Origin: Pseudomonas synxantha BG33R | Lineage (GTDB): Bacteria; Pseudomonadota; Gammaproteobacteria; Pseudomonadales; Pseudomonadaceae | Reading direction: 5' to 3' | Length of the DNA: 64,000 nt | Assembly (NCBI RefSeq): GCF_000263715.2 | Contig: NZ_CM001514.1 | Span: 2,404,936 to 2,468,935, forward strand | Shown: positions 9,375 to 18,125 of the stretch, piece after piece | Layout: each line of letters opens with the position of its first letter | Position numbering within the stretch: position 1 is the stretch's first letter | Notes under the pieces: model-generated | What the model saw: the letters and a program-made list of their open reading frames with translations, nothing else | What the model was told of the DNA's origin: nothing | The model's database searches: none | Program-made: the position numbers and the translations under genes

Positions 9375-9794
9375 ATGAGCGAGTCCGTTGTCCAAGCCGT
9401 GCTGGGCGATATTCCTTACCAAGTGACACTCACCAATGAAGTGCATCGTTGGCTCAGTGATGTAAGTCACGGTTTAGGCGGCGTCAACTCAGGTCCCGAC
9501 CCTCATCAGCTACTGCTGTCTGCGCTGGGGGCCTGTACCGCGATCACAGTGTCCATGTTCGCCAAGCGTAAGGCGATACCGCTGGCCGGCATTCATGTCG
9601 AGCTGAGCATTGTGGAAGATCAACAGATCGCCTCGACTCGCACCGAAATTGTACGCACGATCACACTGTATGGAGAACTTGAGCACACGCAGCGACTACG
9701 CTTGTTGCAAGTCGCCAATGCTTGTCCGATCCACTCACTGTTAAACGGGGCTGTCGACATCCACAGTCAATTGGCTACGCAGGAGCATGCATGA
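9375..9794 (+). CDS. OsmC/Ohr-superfamily protein (YhfA-like)
   Basis: A 139-residue OsmC-like protein. The two conserved cysteines are present, in ALGACTAITVSMF and in VANACPIHSLL, as expected for thiol-based peroxide reduction. GPDPHQLLLSAL is the usual lead-in to the first cysteine. ATG 9375 lies after a GGAAG site; ATG 9357 is a weaker alternative. The stop overlaps the start of the pirin gene (ATGA), showing translational coupling. It likely detoxifies organic hydroperoxides in the cytoplasm. Confidence 0.85.
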   Translation: MSESVVQAVLGDIPYQVTLTNEVHRWLSDVSHGLGGVNSGPDPHQLLLSALGACTAITVSMFAKRKAIPLAGIHVELSIVEDQQIASTRTEIVRTITLYGELEHTQRLRLLQVANACPIHSLLNGAVDIHSQLATQEHA

Positions 9795-10738
9795 GCAATC
9801 AAGAGCACCAATGCCAGCTGTCCAGTTCGGCAGATTGCCCGAGGGAAAAGGGCGCCCATGAGATTCAACGCATTGCTGCACGTACCGCACTGGTCGGCGG
9901 CGGAATCCCGGTTAACCGGCTTATGCCTTCAAGGCAACGACGTACAATCGGTGCCTGGTGCTTTCTCGATCACGCCGGCCCGGCGGTCTTTGAAAGCCAC
10001 GCCGGGCTGCGTGTCGGCCCCCACCCGCACATCGGCTTGCAGACCTTTACCTGGATGATCAAAGGTGAAGTCTTGCACCGTGACAGCCTGGGCAACGTAC
10101 AGGTGGTTCGTCCAGGCCAGGTCAACTTGATGACGGCCGGGCGTGGCATTACCCACACCGAAGAGTCGCTGGCGCAGGAGCACCATTTGCACGCGGCACA
10201 GTTGTGGATTGCCTTGCCCGAGGCCGACAAGGACTGCGCCCCGGCGTTTGATCACTACCCCGATTTGCCGACCTGGTCCGAAGGTGGCTTGCAGGCCACT
10301 TTGCTGGCCGGAAGTTTCGCCGGCCGAACCGCACCGGGTCGATTCTATTCGCCATTGGTGGGCATCGACCTGCGATGTGACGATACTGCGGTTGCAACGT
10401 TGAGCCTGGACCCGCAGTTCGAGTACGGCATCCTGCCCTTGGAAGGCGCCTTCAGTATCAACGGGCAGACCTTTGTCAGCGACGAACTGGCCTATCTGGG
10501 GCGTGGCCTGAATGACGTTACCTTGCAAGCGTTCGGTGCCTCACGTGGGTTGCTCCTGGGGGGTGTGCCGTTTACCGAGGAGATTCATCTATGGTGGAAC
10601 TTCGTGGCGCATGACAAGGCCGAGATCGCCGAGGCCCTGCATGCCTGGAGCAGCCATGACCTGCAACGATTCGGCGATGTCGAGGGGTTTGACGGCGAGC
10701 GTCTGATTGCCCCTGAGTTTGTGTGGCCGCGCCCTTGA
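9791..10738 (+). CDS. Pirin-family protein
   Basis: A 315-residue bicupin. The metal-binding motif is clear: GPHPHIGLQTFTW supplies two histidines and GRGITHTEES supplies a third histidine and a glutamate. Bacterial pirins include quercetin 2,3-dioxygenases and redox regulators; which applies here cannot be told from sequence. The start ATG 9791 overlaps the OsmC stop by four bases. The gene ends 7 bases before the FUSC transporter, so it may belong to one operon with the efflux genes, pointing to a role with aromatic or phenolic compounds. Confidence 0.9.
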   Translation: MSNQEHQCQLSSSADCPREKGAHEIQRIAARTALVGGGIPVNRLMPSRQRRTIGAWCFLDHAGPAVFESHAGLRVGPHPHIGLQTFTWMIKGEVLHRDSLGNVQVVRPGQVNLMTAGRGITHTEESLAQEHHLHAAQLWIALPEADKDCAPAFDHYPDLPTWSEGGLQATLLAGSFAGRTAPGRFYSPLVGIDLRCDDTAVATLSLDPQFEYGILPLEGAFSINGQTFVSDELAYLGRGLNDVTLQAFGASRGLLLGGVPFTEEIHLWWNFVAHDKAEIAEALHAWSSHDLQRFGDVEGFDGERLIAPEFVWPRP

Positions 10739-10745
10739 GTCGCTT

Positions 10746-12893
10746 ATGCAGCCACTGATCAACTATTTCAAAGTGGTATTCAACCCCGGCCTCGGGGTAT
10801 TGCTGTTTGCCTTGCGCACCGTTGCAGCAGGGCTGTTGACATTGTACCTGGCGTTTATCTTCGATCTTGATCAGCCGAAATGGTCGGTAATGGCTGTGAT
10901 TGTCGTCAGCCAGCCCTTGGGAGGCATGGCGTTGCAGCGCAGCTTCTCGCAGATTATCGGCACCCTGGTCGGCGCTGCAGTGGCGGTATTGATCATGGGG
11001 ATTTTCCCTCAAGCGCCACTGCCCTTTATTGTCACCCTGTCGTTATGGTTGGCGTTCTGTACTGCTGGCGGCACGCTGCTGCGCTACACCAGCTCCCACG
11101 CGTTCGTGCTGAGCGGTTTTACCGCCGTCGTGGTGGGGTTGCTGGCGGTACCGGAGCAAGACAATACCCTGATGCTGGCGATCACCCGACTCACTGAGAC
11201 ATTGCTGGCGGTCGCTTGTGTGTTCTTGGTTAGCCTATTGACCGCGCGCCCGGAAGTGGTAGCACGGGGCTACTTCGCCAAGGTCGATCAGGTGCTGAAA
11301 CTGATGGCTACCCACGCTGCGGCAGTGACCCGTACCGAAGAGAGCGAGGCCGACTTCCACAAGCGCCAGATGCGCCTATTGGGGGAAATCGGTGCACTGG
11401 AAGGATTGCGCCGGCATCTGTATTTCGATGCGCCACGGTTGCGTAGTGCCAATGGGCTAGTGCAATTGCTGGGTAATCAATTGGTGTTACTGACGTCTCG
11501 GCTGACGGTCCTGCGCCGACAGCGCACGCTGATCGGCGAGCGCTGGGAAGGCGATCTTCCCGAAGATATTCAACAGCTACGAGCTGAAGAACTGGCGTTT
11601 CTGGATGCGCTGGCAGTGGCGGGGCGCTCATTATCGGCCGAGGCGCGCAAAGGATTTACCGCGCTCCAACTGCGGTTTGATCAACAGGCAAAAAAGGCCG
11701 AGCAACGCGATGAGCCCATGTCTGGCACGTTGCGCGCATTAGCGTGGGCCTTGCGTTGGGAGCAGGCGCGTCTGCTGCAGCAATTGGAAGATATCCTTGA
11801 ACTCAGCGATGCGATTCAAGATGGCCGTCAGGCCAGTTGTGTGCACCGTCAAGGGCAGAGCAACCCGTTGTACCTGGACTGGCGCCTGGCTGGGATGAAC
11901 GCGGCGCGGGCCTTTATCGCGTTGCTTGCCTGTGGGTTGATCTGGATCGAAACCGCTTGGGACGGTGCCCGGGCGGGGATGATTCTGGTGGGTATCCTCT
12001 GTTCATTGATGGCGACCTTTCCTCGGCCCCTGGCTGCGAGTCAGAACTACGCGCGCGGGTTTGGCCTGTCGCTGGTGATTTCAGCGGTCTATCAATTCAT
12101 GTTGGTGCCCGCCATTGGCGATGTCGAAATGCTGCTGTTGGTTCTGGCGCCGCTGCTCTATGTGATCGCCGTGGGGCTGGCCAGCCCGCTGACGGCCGGG
12201 ATAGGCATGGGCCTTGGGCTTTCGACCTTCTTGATGGTGGGCCCGCAGAATATCGGGGCCTGGCAGAACACCGCGAGTCATTGGTTCGAATTTGCCGGCG
12301 CCTATATCGGGGCTTGCACCTTATCGTTGCTGGTGTACTCCTGGGTGTTTCCATTCAATCCGGCCCGGCGTATCCAGCGTCTGTTCGATGAGAGCCGGGA
12401 GCAGGTGTACGTCTTGCTCAAGACCTCAGCGGCGGACCAACAGCAGTTCGCTTTTGAAAGCCGGATGATGGACCGTCTGACGATGATGCTGGGGTTATTG
12501 CCGGCCACCAGCGATCAGCGCTCCAACGCGTTATTCGAGGTCAGCCTGGCATGCATGGCCTTGGGGGTGGCACTCAGTCAGCTCAGCCAGCAAGGCCAAA
12601 GCAATGAACTGCTGACGGCGGAAACCAAATCGCGCTTGCAGTCGGTTCTGAATCAGTCCGGTCGCTATGTGGCGGGGCGGGGTCGTATCGATGTGTTGAC
12701 CTTGGCCGCCGATTTGCGGCGTCTGGGTGATGAATTAGACCAATTACATGGCACCGCCTCGCCATCCGGGCATGAGCAGTTGTGGTGGGTGTTCCGCATC
12801 CGGGTAGCGCTGCTGATTGTCGCTTCTTTCATTGAACGCTACCGCGAGTTTCTTGAGCCTGCAGAAGAAGGAGTACCGACCCTTGCCCATTGA
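10746..12893 (+). CDS. FUSC/AaeB-family inner-membrane efflux transporter
   Basis: A 715-residue protein with the family's two-half layout. An N-terminal block of six hydrophobic segments (KWSVMAVIVVSQPLGGMAL is typical) is followed by a large soluble helical domain around residues 180-380. A second membrane block (GMILVGILCSLMATFPRPLA onward) and a cytoplasmic tail complete it. AaeB-type proteins export aromatic carboxylic acids with an HlyD-type partner. The ATG 10746 start follows the pirin stop closely. The next three genes overlap or abut: DUF1656, HlyD and an OprD porin. Confidence 0.9.
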   Translation: MQPLINYFKVVFNPGLGVLLFALRTVAAGLLTLYLAFIFDLDQPKWSVMAVIVVSQPLGGMALQRSFSQIIGTLVGAAVAVLIMGIFPQAPLPFIVTLSLWLAFCTAGGTLLRYTSSHAFVLSGFTAVVVGLLAVPEQDNTLMLAITRLTETLLAVACVFLVSLLTARPEVVARGYFAKVDQVLKLMATHAAAVTRTEESEADFHKRQMRLLGEIGALEGLRRHLYFDAPRLRSANGLVQLLGNQLVLLTSRLTVLRRQRTLIGERWEGDLPEDIQQLRAEELAFLDALAVAGRSLSAEARKGFTALQLRFDQQAKKAEQRDEPMSGTLRALAWALRWEQARLLQQLEDILELSDAIQDGRQASCVHRQGQSNPLYLDWRLAGMNAARAFIALLACGLIWIETAWDGARAGMILVGILCSLMATFPRPLAASQNYARGFGLSLVISAVYQFMLVPAIGDVEMLLLVLAPLLYVIAVGLASPLTAGIGMGLGLSTFLMVGPQNIGAWQNTASHWFEFAGAYIGACTLSLLVYSWVFPFNPARRIQRLFDESREQVYVLLKTSAADQQQFAFESRMMDRLTMMLGLLPATSDQRSNALFEVSLACMALGVALSQLSQQGQSNELLTAETKSRLQSVLNQSGRYVAGRGRIDVLTLAADLRRLGDELDQLHGTASPSGHEQLWWVFRIRVALLIVASFIERYREFLEPAEEGVPTLAH

Positions 12894-13086
12894 TTTCGAG
12901 GTCGGCGGTGTCTACCTGCCGCCGATTGCTCAGGCCTTGCTGCTGGCGCTGCCGATTTTCATGCTGCTGGACTGGGCTTTGCGGCGGCTTGGTGTACTGC
13001 GGTTTGTGTGGCATGAGGCGCTGTTTGAGGGCGCGCTCTATGCCGGCGTCTGTGCTGTTGTCATTTTAGTGATGGGAACCCCATGA
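12883..13086 (+). CDS. DUF1656 (AaeX-like) small membrane protein
   Basis: A 67-residue two-helix membrane protein starting at TTG 12883 (reading MPIDFEVGGVYLPP), the conserved N-terminus of the DUF1656 family found between FUSC and HlyD genes. AGAAGGAG at 12865-12872 is the ribosome site. It overlaps the FUSC gene by 11 bases and the HlyD gene by four. An upstream in-frame start at 12817 would add 22 residues read from within the FUSC gene and is unlikely. Confidence 0.85.
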   Translation: MPIDFEVGGVYLPPIAQALLLALPIFMLLDWALRRLGVLRFVWHEALFEGALYAGVCAVVILVMGTP

Positions 13087-14045
13087 GCTTGAAAAAAAGC
13101 ATTCCCCAACTGAGCACCTTGCTGGTGGTCTTGCTGGCATTGGTACTCGGTTGGTTCGCCTGGGAGCACTACACCCGCTCGCCCTGGACCCGTGATGCGC
13201 GAGTGCGTGCCGATGTCGTGACGTTGTCGGCGGACGTTTCGGGGCTGATCGTCAGCTTGCGTGTGCAGGATAACCAGCATGTGATGAAAGGCGATTTATT
13301 GTTGGAAATTGACCCGGCGCGTTACGCCCTGGCTGTCGAGCACGCCCGGCGTTCGGTGGAAGTTGCCAAGGCCACGATGGGCCAATCGGAAGCGGCGATC
13401 ATCGCCAGTGAGGCCCAGCTCAAACAGCGCCAGAGCGAAGAGCGGCGGCGGCGCAGCCTCAAGCAAGGCTTTGCCATCTCCGGCGAAGAGTGGGAGAAGT
13501 CCAGCACCGATGTGGCGGTCGCCCAGGCGCAATTGCTCAGCAACCAGGCCAATCTCGGGCTGGCCCAGGCCAATGTGCAACTGGCAAAGGCCGCCTTGAC
13601 TCAGGCTGAACTCGATTTACAGCGCACCCGGGTGGTGGCGCCGGTCAGTGGTTATGTCACGAACCTGTTGACGCGTCAGGGCGACTACGCCAGCGCCGGC
13701 AGCGCCTTGTTGGCCCTGGTGGACAGCGACTCGTTTTATGTCAGTGGCTATTTCGAGGAAACCAAATTGCCACGGATTGAGGAGGGCAGTCGGGTGCGGA
13801 TTCAGTTGATGAGTGGCGAAACCTTTGGTGGCACGGTGCAGAGCATTGCGTTCGCCATTACCGACCGGGAGAACGCTCTCGGCAGTCGCTTGCTGGCCAA
13901 CATCAACCCCAGCTACACATGGGTCAAGTTGGCCCAGCGGGTACCGGTGAGAATCCAGATTGATCCTGAATACGCCAGCAAGGGCCGCCTACGGGCGGGC
14001 ACTACCGCGACGGTTACAGTGCTTGAACAACAGGAGCAACGCTAA
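13083..14045 (+). CDS. HlyD/AaeA-family periplasmic adaptor
   Basis: A 320-residue membrane-fusion protein: one N-terminal membrane anchor (LLVVLLALVLGWFAW), a lipoyl half-motif (SADVSGLIVSLRVQDNQHV), a coiled-coil hairpin rich in Q/A/E, and the second lipoyl half (RTRVVAPVSGYVTNLLTRQG). The C-terminal beta-barrel ends in AGTTATVTVL. It should join the FUSC transporter to an outer-membrane channel. ATGA overlap with the DUF1656 gene and TAATG overlap with the porin gene show tight coupling. Confidence 0.92.
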   Translation: MSLKKSIPQLSTLLVVLLALVLGWFAWEHYTRSPWTRDARVRADVVTLSADVSGLIVSLRVQDNQHVMKGDLLLEIDPARYALAVEHARRSVEVAKATMGQSEAAIIASEAQLKQRQSEERRRRSLKQGFAISGEEWEKSSTDVAVAQAQLLSNQANLGLAQANVQLAKAALTQAELDLQRTRVVAPVSGYVTNLLTRQGDYASAGSALLALVDSDSFYVSGYFEETKLPRIEEGSRVRIQLMSGETFGGTVQSIAFAITDRENALGSRLLANINPSYTWVKLAQRVPVRIQIDPEYASKGRLRAGTTATVTVLEQQEQR

Positions 14046-15466
14046 TGTCTATCTCTGTGAAGCGGCTCATGCGGCTTTCAATGTCGCTAAGTGTGTCGCT
14101 GTCGGCAGCAGGTGCTTACGCCGACAACTCAATGGACCAGCGGGATAACCTCAGCACGGGCATCAATGCACGACAGAAGGCAGAGTTGGCGGTCACACCG
14201 GGATTTGTCAGCGGTTCGTCCCTCAATGGGCTGCTGCGTAATTACTACCTGGGTCGCGATAATCACAACACCCCGTCGGGGTTGGATCAGCGCGAATGGG
14301 TACAGGGTGTGTACCTGTCGTTTCGCTCGGGATACACCGACACGCCGATCGGCGTCGGGGTCGATATTCATGGTTTCTATGGGCTCAAGCTCGACGGAGG
14401 CTCAGGCAGCGGCGGGGCCGGATTGCTACCGCTGGACTCGAGGAATTCCCCGGAGTCTGAGTTCTCTGCTGCGGGCGCGGCACTTAAGCTGCGCGGCTTT
14501 GACAGCCTGGTGCAGGCCGGTGATCAGTACCTGGAGAACCCGCTGGTGGCCAGCGGTGTGAGCCGGGTCTTCCCGCAGACCTTTCGTGGGGTGACGCTCA
14601 AGAATTACAGCCTGGAGAATGTGACCTTTGACACGGGCTGGGTCGACTCCACGCGCCTGCGTAACCAGAGTGGCCAAAGCCACCTGACCACCAGTTACGG
14701 CACGGGTAACAAGGCTGGGGTGGCCGCTGATCGTGAGAGTTCGCACATGAGTTGGTTGGGCGGGGTCTACAGTGCGCCGGGTGGGATGACGCTGACGGTG
14801 TATGGCGGCCAACTGAGCGATATCTGGAACCAGTACTACGCCGGGGTGAGTCATCCGTTCGCGCTGACCTCCAAGGTCACGCTGACGCCGTATGTGCATT
14901 ACTTCAAAACCCGCGATCAGGGCCAGAGTCAGTTCGGGCGCATCGACAACAACACCTATACCGGTGGCTTGACCCTGTCAGGTGCCGGCCAGAGCCTGAC
15001 ACTGGGGGTACAGAAGGTGGATGGCGACACGCCGTTCGATTACGTCGTTCAGGACGATCGGACCTTTCTTTTCCTGAGCAACTCCCAGCAATACGCAGAC
15101 TTCAACGCACCTGGGGAAACGTCCTGGAAGATTCAATACCAGACCAACCTGGCGTTTATCGATGCGCCCGACTTCCAGCTCAGTACCTCCTACACCCGTG
15201 GTGAAGCGGACTTGACCCGGGTCGACCCCAACAGTAAAGGCTACGGTTACATCTACAACGCGGCCGGTAAGGATGCCCATCATTGGGAGCGGGACGTCGC
15301 CCTGCGATATGCCGTGCCGGACGGCAAGGCCAAAGGTTTGAATATCACCCTGCGCTGGGCCGCACACCGTTCAGCGCAGGGATATACCGCGCCGGGCAAT
15401 ACGCGTGGCAACTCAAACGCCGATGAGTACCGGGTGATTGTCGATTATCCATTCAACGTTTTTTGA
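14045..15466 (+). CDS. OprD-family outer-membrane porin
   Basis: A 473-residue beta-barrel protein with a Sec signal peptide (cleavage after AAGAYA). The start of the mature chain includes LLRNYYLGRD, the OprD-family hallmark near the N-terminus, and it ends in VIVDYPFNVF with a terminal phenylalanine for barrel assembly. OprD porins of Pseudomonas usually take up aromatic acids or amino acids. It overlaps the efflux adaptor by one codon position (TAATG), so the locus combines an exporter and a porin. This is more consistent with handling one aromatic compound than with a dedicated export duct. Confidence 0.9.
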   Translation: MSISVKRLMRLSMSLSVSLSAAGAYADNSMDQRDNLSTGINARQKAELAVTPGFVSGSSLNGLLRNYYLGRDNHNTPSGLDQREWVQGVYLSFRSGYTDTPIGVGVDIHGFYGLKLDGGSGSGGAGLLPLDSRNSPESEFSAAGAALKLRGFDSLVQAGDQYLENPLVASGVSRVFPQTFRGVTLKNYSLENVTFDTGWVDSTRLRNQSGQSHLTTSYGTGNKAGVAADRESSHMSWLGGVYSAPGGMTLTVYGGQLSDIWNQYYAGVSHPFALTSKVTLTPYVHYFKTRDQGQSQFGRIDNNTYTGGLTLSGAGQSLTLGVQKVDGDTPFDYVVQDDRTFLFLSNSQQYADFNAPGETSWKIQYQTNLAFIDAPDFQLSTSYTRGEADLTRVDPNSKGYGYIYNAAGKDAHHWERDVALRYAVPDGKAKGLNITLRWAAHRSAQGYTAPGNTRGNSNADEYRVIVDYPFNVF

Positions 15467-15817
15467 TCGACAGTCAATGGGGATGTAAGCCTGAGAATTT
15501 AAACCTAAAAAAATTTCATATGAAGTGCGGATTTGTTGCCTCCCTTAGTGTTTTTTTTAACCTCTGCTTCTGAATAAAGTCGACATGTTCTGATGTAGAA
15601 CTACCCGGTATTCACAGCGAGTGGGGTCCTGAGACGAGCGATGTCATCTTGCCGGCGGGCGGATGTTATCGGCCATGTAGTTAGCTATTTCGATCAGGTC
15701 GAGTTGTTCGTAAAAACCGAAATGCTCATTCGACTTTTACAGGGTTACTTCAGGCGCCTCATTACTTTACGTTCTTACACAGCAGTCGAACCGTGGTGTC
15801 TGAGCCGGGAGGCAGAT
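15467..15817. other. Intergenic region with a dispersed inverted-repeat element
   Basis: No gene recognised. At 15706-15743 lies an inverted repeat (GTAAAAACCGAA against TTCGACTTTTAC) closely similar to the hairpin at 848-885, so both may belong to the same small repeat family. Confidence 0.4.
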
Positions 15818-16153
15818 ATGAAAAACTATGGCCATATCAAGACTTTGGTACAACGCGTTGCTGAAGGCGCGCGCAAGGCCCCGGGTGTGCAGGTCACAAT
15901 TAAGCGTCTGTCTGATACCCAGCACCCTGAAGCGTTTAAGGTATCTTATGGCAAAGTAGACCAAGAAACTCCTTTCGAATCCACCGCGGAACTGAGCGAC
16001 GACGATGTAATGTACGTCGGCACACGAAGGCATCCAGTCTCCTTCTATGGTATGTCCACTGTGCTCTGTATTTCACGAGTAAGCGTTGGGATGCCATATG
16101 GCGCTTTGACCATTGCCGGTGATGATGGCTTTCGTCAGCCGTATACCTGTTAG
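15818..16153 (+). CDS. Hypothetical protein, 111 residues
   Basis: The frame starts at ATG 15818 with a good ribosome site (GGGAGG, 15806-15811). It encodes a basic N-terminal half (MKNYGHIKTLVQRVAEGARK) and a beta-rich second half with two cysteines. No family was recognised and no signal peptide is visible. It is isolated between the porin operon and the AT-rich toxin gene. The longer upstream frame from 15641 crosses the repeat element and is not supported. Confidence 0.4.
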   Translation: MKNYGHIKTLVQRVAEGARKAPGVQVTIKRLSDTQHPEAFKVSYGKVDQETPFESTAELSDDDVMYVGTRRHPVSFYGMSTVLCISRVSVGMPYGALTIAGDDGFRQPYTC

Positions 16154-16195
16154 TTAGATAGGCCACTCATCGAGGCGAACATGTCGTCAAGACCG

Positions 16196-16226
16196 CGACC
16201 AAATTGGTCGATAGGTATGGTATAAT
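16196..16226 (+). promoter_or_regulatory. Extended -10 promoter with a palindromic operator
   Basis: CGACCAAATTGGTCG (16196-16210) is a perfect 15-bp palindrome. Eleven bases after its TTGGTC half comes TGGTATAAT (16218-16226), an extended -10 element with a consensus TATAAT. The palindrome overlaps where a -35 box would be, so it looks like a repressor or activator site. It would drive a transcript into the GG-leader and toxin region. Confidence 0.45.
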
Positions 16227-16538
16227 AAGTGTCAATGTTCGTTTTTGAACTCTGTTCGCTCTTGTAGCAGGAAGAAAGAATTAGATAATATATTTTGCCT
16301 GATGGCGCCTCAAAAAAATATTTTTGAAATAGAGAGGTAGGTTAAAATGTCTTGGGTAATATAGGCGTGGTGGAGTTAAGGCCTATGTTTCAGAATGGAA
16401 TTTAAGCGCTTTTGCTAGTAGGGAAAACAACTCCAAGCTGTAAAGTGTTTTTGCTGGAGCTTCATTGTTTTATTTATGATTAACGCAAAGTAGGCATGCA
16501 GCAGTGATTGAAGCTTGAAATAACTTAAGGAGTGAGTT

Positions 16539-16583
16539 ATGAGACAGCTAACATTTTTTGAAATTAATAAAATTTCCGGGTAG
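16539..16583 (+). pseudogene. Orphan double-glycine leader peptide (truncated bacteriocin precursor?)
   Basis: A 14-codon frame reads MRQLTFFEINKISG and then TAG, with a strong AAGGAG ribosome site (16527-16532) six bases before the ATG. The pattern MR.L...EI..ISG is that of a colicin-V-type double-glycine leader, stopping exactly where the second glycine and the mature peptide should follow. It may be a dead microcin gene or a translated leader. It lies 33 bases upstream of the ADP-ribosyltransferase gene and a few kb from a C39-peptidase exporter able to cut such leaders. The frame is short, so chance resemblance is possible. Confidence 0.4.
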
Positions 16584-16616
16584 GAATTCATTCAGGATGA
16601 CACATAAGGAGAGAAT

Positions 16617-17876
16617 ATGAATCGTAAAGGAAAAAGGCTCTTGGTCGCAATGATAGCCTTGCTTACTTTTTCAAGTTTTACATTGGCTGATTCTGTTGAT
16701 AAAAATCCAAATATAAACACCGACACCCCCATTCCTCAATGGGTGTATCGCGTAGATTCAAGACCCCCAGAACGGATTTTTAATGACGGATTCTCGGCGA
16801 GGGGTAATTCATATGTGATAACAAATCACGTGATAGGTGCAGAAAATTTAGCGCAAGATGGTTATGTTTCTACTACCGGCGTTGAATCAACAGCAGTCAA
16901 TATTGTGAACAGTGCGATCAATGATGTTCTTAGAAATACTTACGCTTGTTCATCGAGCCAGACAGTTTGTCGCGCATACGTTTACCAGATAAGACCTAGC
17001 TCATTTAATTACTTTTATATTCCAGCGCAACTTCCTGGTGGCGCGTTTCTTGACAGGTATCGTGGGCAAAATGAGTGGGTTGCAGTAGATAGAATTCCAA
17101 ATGATACCATATATGGAGTAACCGTTTATGAAAGAACATTTAACACCAACTCTCAGGGGCAGTTGGTACCAGCAGGAAGTGCGAGGGTAGTCAGCCACAG
17201 TACCAATGCAATGTATAACCTTAACTCTTTAGGGTACTCCCCTAATGACTTCGCCAGTGCAGATGTCGGAGATACAATAAACACGTGTTCTAGTTCTCGA
17301 AATAAAGCAAGGCCCAAGGATAGTTTGGATCTCTGTAATTTGGGAAATATTGAAGGTGGTTTAGAAAATCCTGTTCTAGAAAAACCTCCTGTTGCAAGTA
17401 GTTCTTTTAAAAAAAATATTGATGCTTTAAATGGTAAAAGTGTCAAGATTCTGGCCTGGAAGGGGGCCGAGGCAACTACCTGGGGAGGACAAGTTTGTGT
17501 TTTTGGACTGAGCGGAGATGAATATCTATGGGCTACTCAATGTGTGTCGGATCGCTATCATGGATACAGTGCGCAGTGGGTACTAAATGTTTTAAAATCT
17601 TCATCTGATGAAGCAAGCATACAATTAAAACAAGATGGCAAATGCCTTATGATGACGATGAGTTATAAGTCTTGGTCAAAAATGGTAGATTGCTCTAGTG
17701 GCGACACACATTTAACGATTAGTAGTGACGGTGCGTTACAAAGTGCATCAGGAAAATACATGAACTTCAGCTACTCTGGACTGTACTGGGCTACGCCTTT
17801 TGGATACGTATATTCAGATTATAATAATAAACCAGAGAACAATAGTTGGGCTGAGTGGGGAATAGAAGGTTGGTAA
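16617..17876 (+). CDS. Secreted pertussis-toxin-S1-like ADP-ribosyltransferase
   Basis: A 419-residue exported protein in AT-rich DNA. Residues 1-24 are a Sec signal peptide. The catalytic domain (about 40-210) carries every landmark of the pertussis toxin S1 group: VYRVDSRPPERIFNDGF (Arg45, Asp47), a histidine at 71, YVSTT (Ser85-Thr86-Thr87, the STS-like strand) and QNEWVAVDRIP with Glu153 as the catalytic glutamate. S1-like enzymes transfer ADP-ribose from NAD to a protein target. The C-terminal part (about 255-419) has paired cysteines and a pattern of short aromatic-rich strands (GKCLMMTMSYKSWSKMVDCS), suggesting a beta-trefoil or lectin-like binding domain (inference). GGAGAG precedes the ATG. 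No separate B-subunit or immunity gene is evident. The low GC suggests recent transfer. Confidence 0.85.
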   Translation: MNRKGKRLLVAMIALLTFSSFTLADSVDKNPNINTDTPIPQWVYRVDSRPPERIFNDGFSARGNSYVITNHVIGAENLAQDGYVSTTGVESTAVNIVNSAINDVLRNTYACSSSQTVCRAYVYQIRPSSFNYFYIPAQLPGGAFLDRYRGQNEWVAVDRIPNDTIYGVTVYERTFNTNSQGQLVPAGSARVVSHSTNAMYNLNSLGYSPNDFASADVGDTINTCSSSRNKARPKDSLDLCNLGNIEGGLENPVLEKPPVASSSFKKNIDALNGKSVKILAWKGAEATTWGGQVCVFGLSGDEYLWATQCVSDRYHGYSAQWVLNVLKSSSDEASIQLKQDGKCLMMTMSYKSWSKMVDCSSGDTHLTISSDGALQSASGKYMNFSYSGLYWATPFGYVYSDYNNKPENNSWAEWGIEGW

Positions 17877-18125
17877 AGGGGGTTGAAGTTCAACGGAACG
17901 AAAGCGTACGCTAAGGTCGGTCCTCTCTCCGTGAGCTGCCTCAATGGTCTTAGGGGTGGTCTGAAGTAGTCATGTGTTTCTGGCTGACTTCGGCCACCGC
18001 TGATTTTGAAAGTGGCGAGTCGATCCAAAACGCTCAGATCACTCACTCGTTTCTGTCTTTTTAGCCGCTGCGAGCACCTCGCGGCGGCTATTTCCCACAT
18101 TACAGGCGCCCCTCTCCTGCATTGC

